A DNA stretch of 8,681 nucleotides, from positions 1-8,681 of the forward strand of contig JAGHSP010000059.1 in NCBI GenBank assembly GCA_018065815.1, read 5' to 3'. Below are positions 7,140 through 8,681 of the stretch, in pieces. Origin of the DNA: Candidatus Sodaliphilus limicaballi (GTDB lineage Bacteria; Bacteroidota; Bacteroidia; Bacteroidales; Muribaculaceae). Each line of letters begins with the position of its first letter. Within the stretch, counting starts at the first letter, position 1. Made by a program: the position numbers and the translations under genes. Below the pieces are notes generated by a model that had not been told where the DNA came from, searched no databases, and saw only the letters and a program-made list of their open reading frames with translations.

Positions 7140-7147
7140 TACTTTTG
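7140..7147 (+). promoter_or_regulatory. Bacteroidetes-type -7 element of the transporter gene
   Basis: TACTTTTG fits TAnnTTTG exactly, 36 bases before the transporter ATG. This predicts a transcript start near 7153 and a ~30-base A-rich leader without a Shine-Dalgarno sequence. The -33 region is poor (only TTTA at 7111-7114, too far away), so an activator may be needed. Confidence 0.5.
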
Positions 7148-7183
7148 CACTAGAATATAAACTTTAAAACTGAAAAAACGATT

Positions 7184-8500
7184 ATGAGAACCAAACCAGA
7201 TTTGAGTTTCAGCAAACTCTTCAACATTAGTTTCGGCTTCTTCGGCGTGCAGATTGCATTCTCATTGCAGAGTGCTAACATTTCGCGCATCTTTTCCACG
7301 CTGGGCGCCGACCCCCACAACTTGAGTTATTTCTGGATCCTGCCCCCGCTCATGGGTATGATCGTCCAGCCGCTCATAGGCAAGTTTAGCGACAAGACAT
7401 GGACCCGTTTTGGCCGTCGCATTCCCTACTTGTTCCTGGGTGCTGCCATGGCAGTGCTCGTGATGTGCATGCTCCCTAATGCAGGCTCATTTGGCTTGGG
7501 CCTGTCAGCCGCAATGATATTTGGCTGCGTCTCGCTCATGTTCCTCGACACCAGCATCAACATGGCAATGCAGCCCTTCAAGATGATGGTGGGCGACATG
7601 GTCAACGAGAAACAAAAAGCCAAGGCTTATTCAATCCAGTCGTTCCTGTGCAACGCAGGTTCGCTCGTGGGATTTGTGCTGCCTTTCCTTCTTGCTAAAA
7701 TAGGACTTGAAAAAGTTGCCCCCGAGGGTGTTATCCCCGACACTGTGAAGTGGGCGTTCTACATCGGCGCAGCCTTCCTTATTTTGTGCGTCATCTACAC
7801 TACGATGACCGTCAAGGAGTATGACCCGAAACAGATGGCAGAGTTCCAGCAAGCTGCGGTTGCAGCCGACAATGACGATGCAACAGCCGAGTTTGGCAAG
7901 GAGCAAAAGTCTCATGCGCTCAACGTGTTTATTCGCGTGGGTATCGTGCAATTCTTCTGTTGGGCAGCGTTCCAGTGCATGTGGGCTTATACTAATGGCA
8001 CCGTGGCACTTTCGGTGTGGAACACCGACGTTGCCAGCTCTGAGGCTTATCAGAGCGCTGGCGACTGGGTAGGTATCCTCTTCGCCGTACAGGCCGTGGG
8101 CAGCGTGCTCTGGGCAACCGTTCTGCCCCGCTTCAAGAACATCAAGGTCGCTTATGCACTGAGCCTCCTGCTGGGTGGCGTAGGCTTCCTGTGCGTACCC
8201 TACGTTACCGACAAGTGGCTGCTCTTCGTGCCCTTCTTCCTCATCGGCTTTGCATGGGCTGCAATGCTCGCGATGCCCTTCACCCTCGTCACCAACGCGC
8301 TTGAGGGCGGCAAGTCGATGGGAACATATCTTGGCCTGTTCAACTGCACAATCTGCATTCCGCAGATCGTTATTGGCCTCGTGGGCGGTTCATTGCTTTC
8401 GCTCTTCAAAAGCGTGCAGGGCAACATGCTTCTCTTTGCCGGTGCGATGATCATCATCGGCGCACTGTGTGTTCCATTTATCTCAACTAAGAGACACTAA
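7184..8500 (+). CDS. MFS sugar transporter, SLC45/GPH type, likely maltose/maltodextrin
   Basis: This 438-residue polytopic membrane protein has about 12 hydrophobic segments, near residues 14-34, 48-66, 80-97, 104-122, 153-172, 188-207, 247-267, 294-313, 320-341, 345-364, 380-400 and 414-433, with a charged central loop at 208-246. The N-terminal part resembles SLC45 and plant sucrose carriers: FSLQSANISRIFSTLG at 26-41, PPLMGMIVQPLIGKFSD at 54-70 and the loop 2-3 motif RFGRRIPYL at 75-83. These carriers move di- or oligosaccharides, usually with protons, across the inner membrane. The substrate is inferred from the divergently transcribed malQ-pulA-susA operon, which would make maltose and short maltodextrins in the periplasm. 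The ATG at 7184 begins the conserved N-terminus and follows an A-rich leader. Sucrose or another glucoside remains possible. Confidence 0.85.
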   Translation: MRTKPDLSFSKLFNISFGFFGVQIAFSLQSANISRIFSTLGADPHNLSYFWILPPLMGMIVQPLIGKFSDKTWTRFGRRIPYLFLGAAMAVLVMCMLPNAGSFGLGLSAAMIFGCVSLMFLDTSINMAMQPFKMMVGDMVNEKQKAKAYSIQSFLCNAGSLVGFVLPFLLAKIGLEKVAPEGVIPDTVKWAFYIGAAFLILCVIYTTMTVKEYDPKQMAEFQQAAVAADNDDATAEFGKEQKSHALNVFIRVGIVQFFCWAAFQCMWAYTNGTVALSVWNTDVASSEAYQSAGDWVGILFAVQAVGSVLWATVLPRFKNIKVAYALSLLLGGVGFLCVPYVTDKWLLFVPFFLIGFAWAAMLAMPFTLVTNALEGGKSMGTYLGLFNCTICIPQIVIGLVGGSLLSLFKSVQGNMLLFAGAMIIIGALCVPFISTKRH

Positions 8501-8522
8501 ATCGTTGCTTTACAATAATCGG

Positions 8523-8564
8523 CTACGGGCATCCCGCGACATGCAGGATGCCCGTGGTTTTTTT
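8523..8564 (+). terminator. Intrinsic terminator of the transporter gene
   Basis: A 12-bp stem pairs CTACGGGCATCC (8523-8534) with GGATGCCCGTGG (8546-8557), with one U-G pair and an 11-base loop, followed by seven T (8558-8564). It starts 22 bases after the transporter stop codon. The strong G/C stem and U-run make this a confident terminator for the plus strand. Confidence 0.9.
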
Positions 8565-8681
8565 CTTTGTGCTCCTTGCGGTGGGGGCGGGGGCGTGCTC
8601 GTGGCAGGGCTTCAAGGTGGCACATTTTTTGCTTTATATATGGAAAAAAGTCAGTGCGTTGTCTTTTTTTAACTATGTGTA
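8565..8681. other. Non-coding tail, no supported gene
   Basis: A G-rich patch with two five-G runs separated by one C (8583-8593) is followed by an A/T-rich stretch to the window end. The A/T-rich end could be the control region of a gene beyond the window, but no clear -7 element or start codon context is seen. Confidence 0.4.

Noticed and set aside
8583..8593. G-quadruplex in the G-rich patch
   Set aside because: Only two long G runs are present close together, short of the usual four, so a stable quadruplex is not supported.
8469..8672. 67-codon plus-strand frame at the right end
   Set aside because: It overlaps the transporter end, runs through the terminator hairpin and has no resemblance to known proteins.
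1..8681. CRISPR array, insertion sequence, tRNA or rRNA
   Set aside because: No regularly spaced repeats, transposase motifs, terminal inverted repeats or structured RNA gene sequence seen on either strand.

Overview
The window looks like part of a Bacteroidales chromosome, probably a gut commensal of the Prevotellaceae, Muribaculaceae or Bacteroidaceae type; I cannot fix the genus. The evidence is a secreted SusA-type neopullulanase, a 4-alpha-glucanotransferase with an N-terminal CBM20 pair and a long insertion in its GH77 domain, an SLC45/GPH-type sugar transporter, AT-rich leaders without clear Shine-Dalgarno sequences, and a TAnnTTTG-type -7 promoter element.

Layout, left to right. Positions 1-375 (minus strand), with homology continuing to about 423, hold a remnant of a DUF1016/YhcG-type PDDEXK nuclease. 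Its N-terminal domain is joined in frame to the extreme C-terminal tail and the nuclease core is missing. Positions 435-6976 (minus) hold a three-gene alpha-glucan operon transcribed right to left: malQ (cytoplasmic glucanotransferase), pulA (exported type I pullulanase, starting 8 bases after malQ ends) and a susA-like gene (exported alpha-amylase/neopullulanase). A hairpin followed by a U-run lies between pulA and susA and could attenuate susA expression. Positions 6977-7183 are a divergent control region. Positions 7184-8500 (plus) encode the SLC45/GPH-type transporter, followed by a strong intrinsic terminator at about 8523-8564. The last ~115 bases hold no convincing gene.

How the genes fit together (inference from families): PulA cuts alpha-1,6 branches and the SusA-like enzyme cuts alpha-1,4 linkages in the periplasm; the transporter brings maltose or short maltodextrins across the inner membrane; MalQ rearranges them in the cytoplasm. 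The outer-membrane SusC/SusD pair, a regulator, a maltose phosphorylase and a glucokinase are not in this window.

The most interesting parts are the control region and the nuclease remnant. The control region has an 18-bp palindrome centred on CG (7068-7085, LacI-family style), almost equidistant from the two candidate -7 elements. A second palindrome abuts the transporter promoter and a weaker one covers the malQ promoter. I see no wholly new system: this is a recognisable starch/maltodextrin locus with some unusual details.
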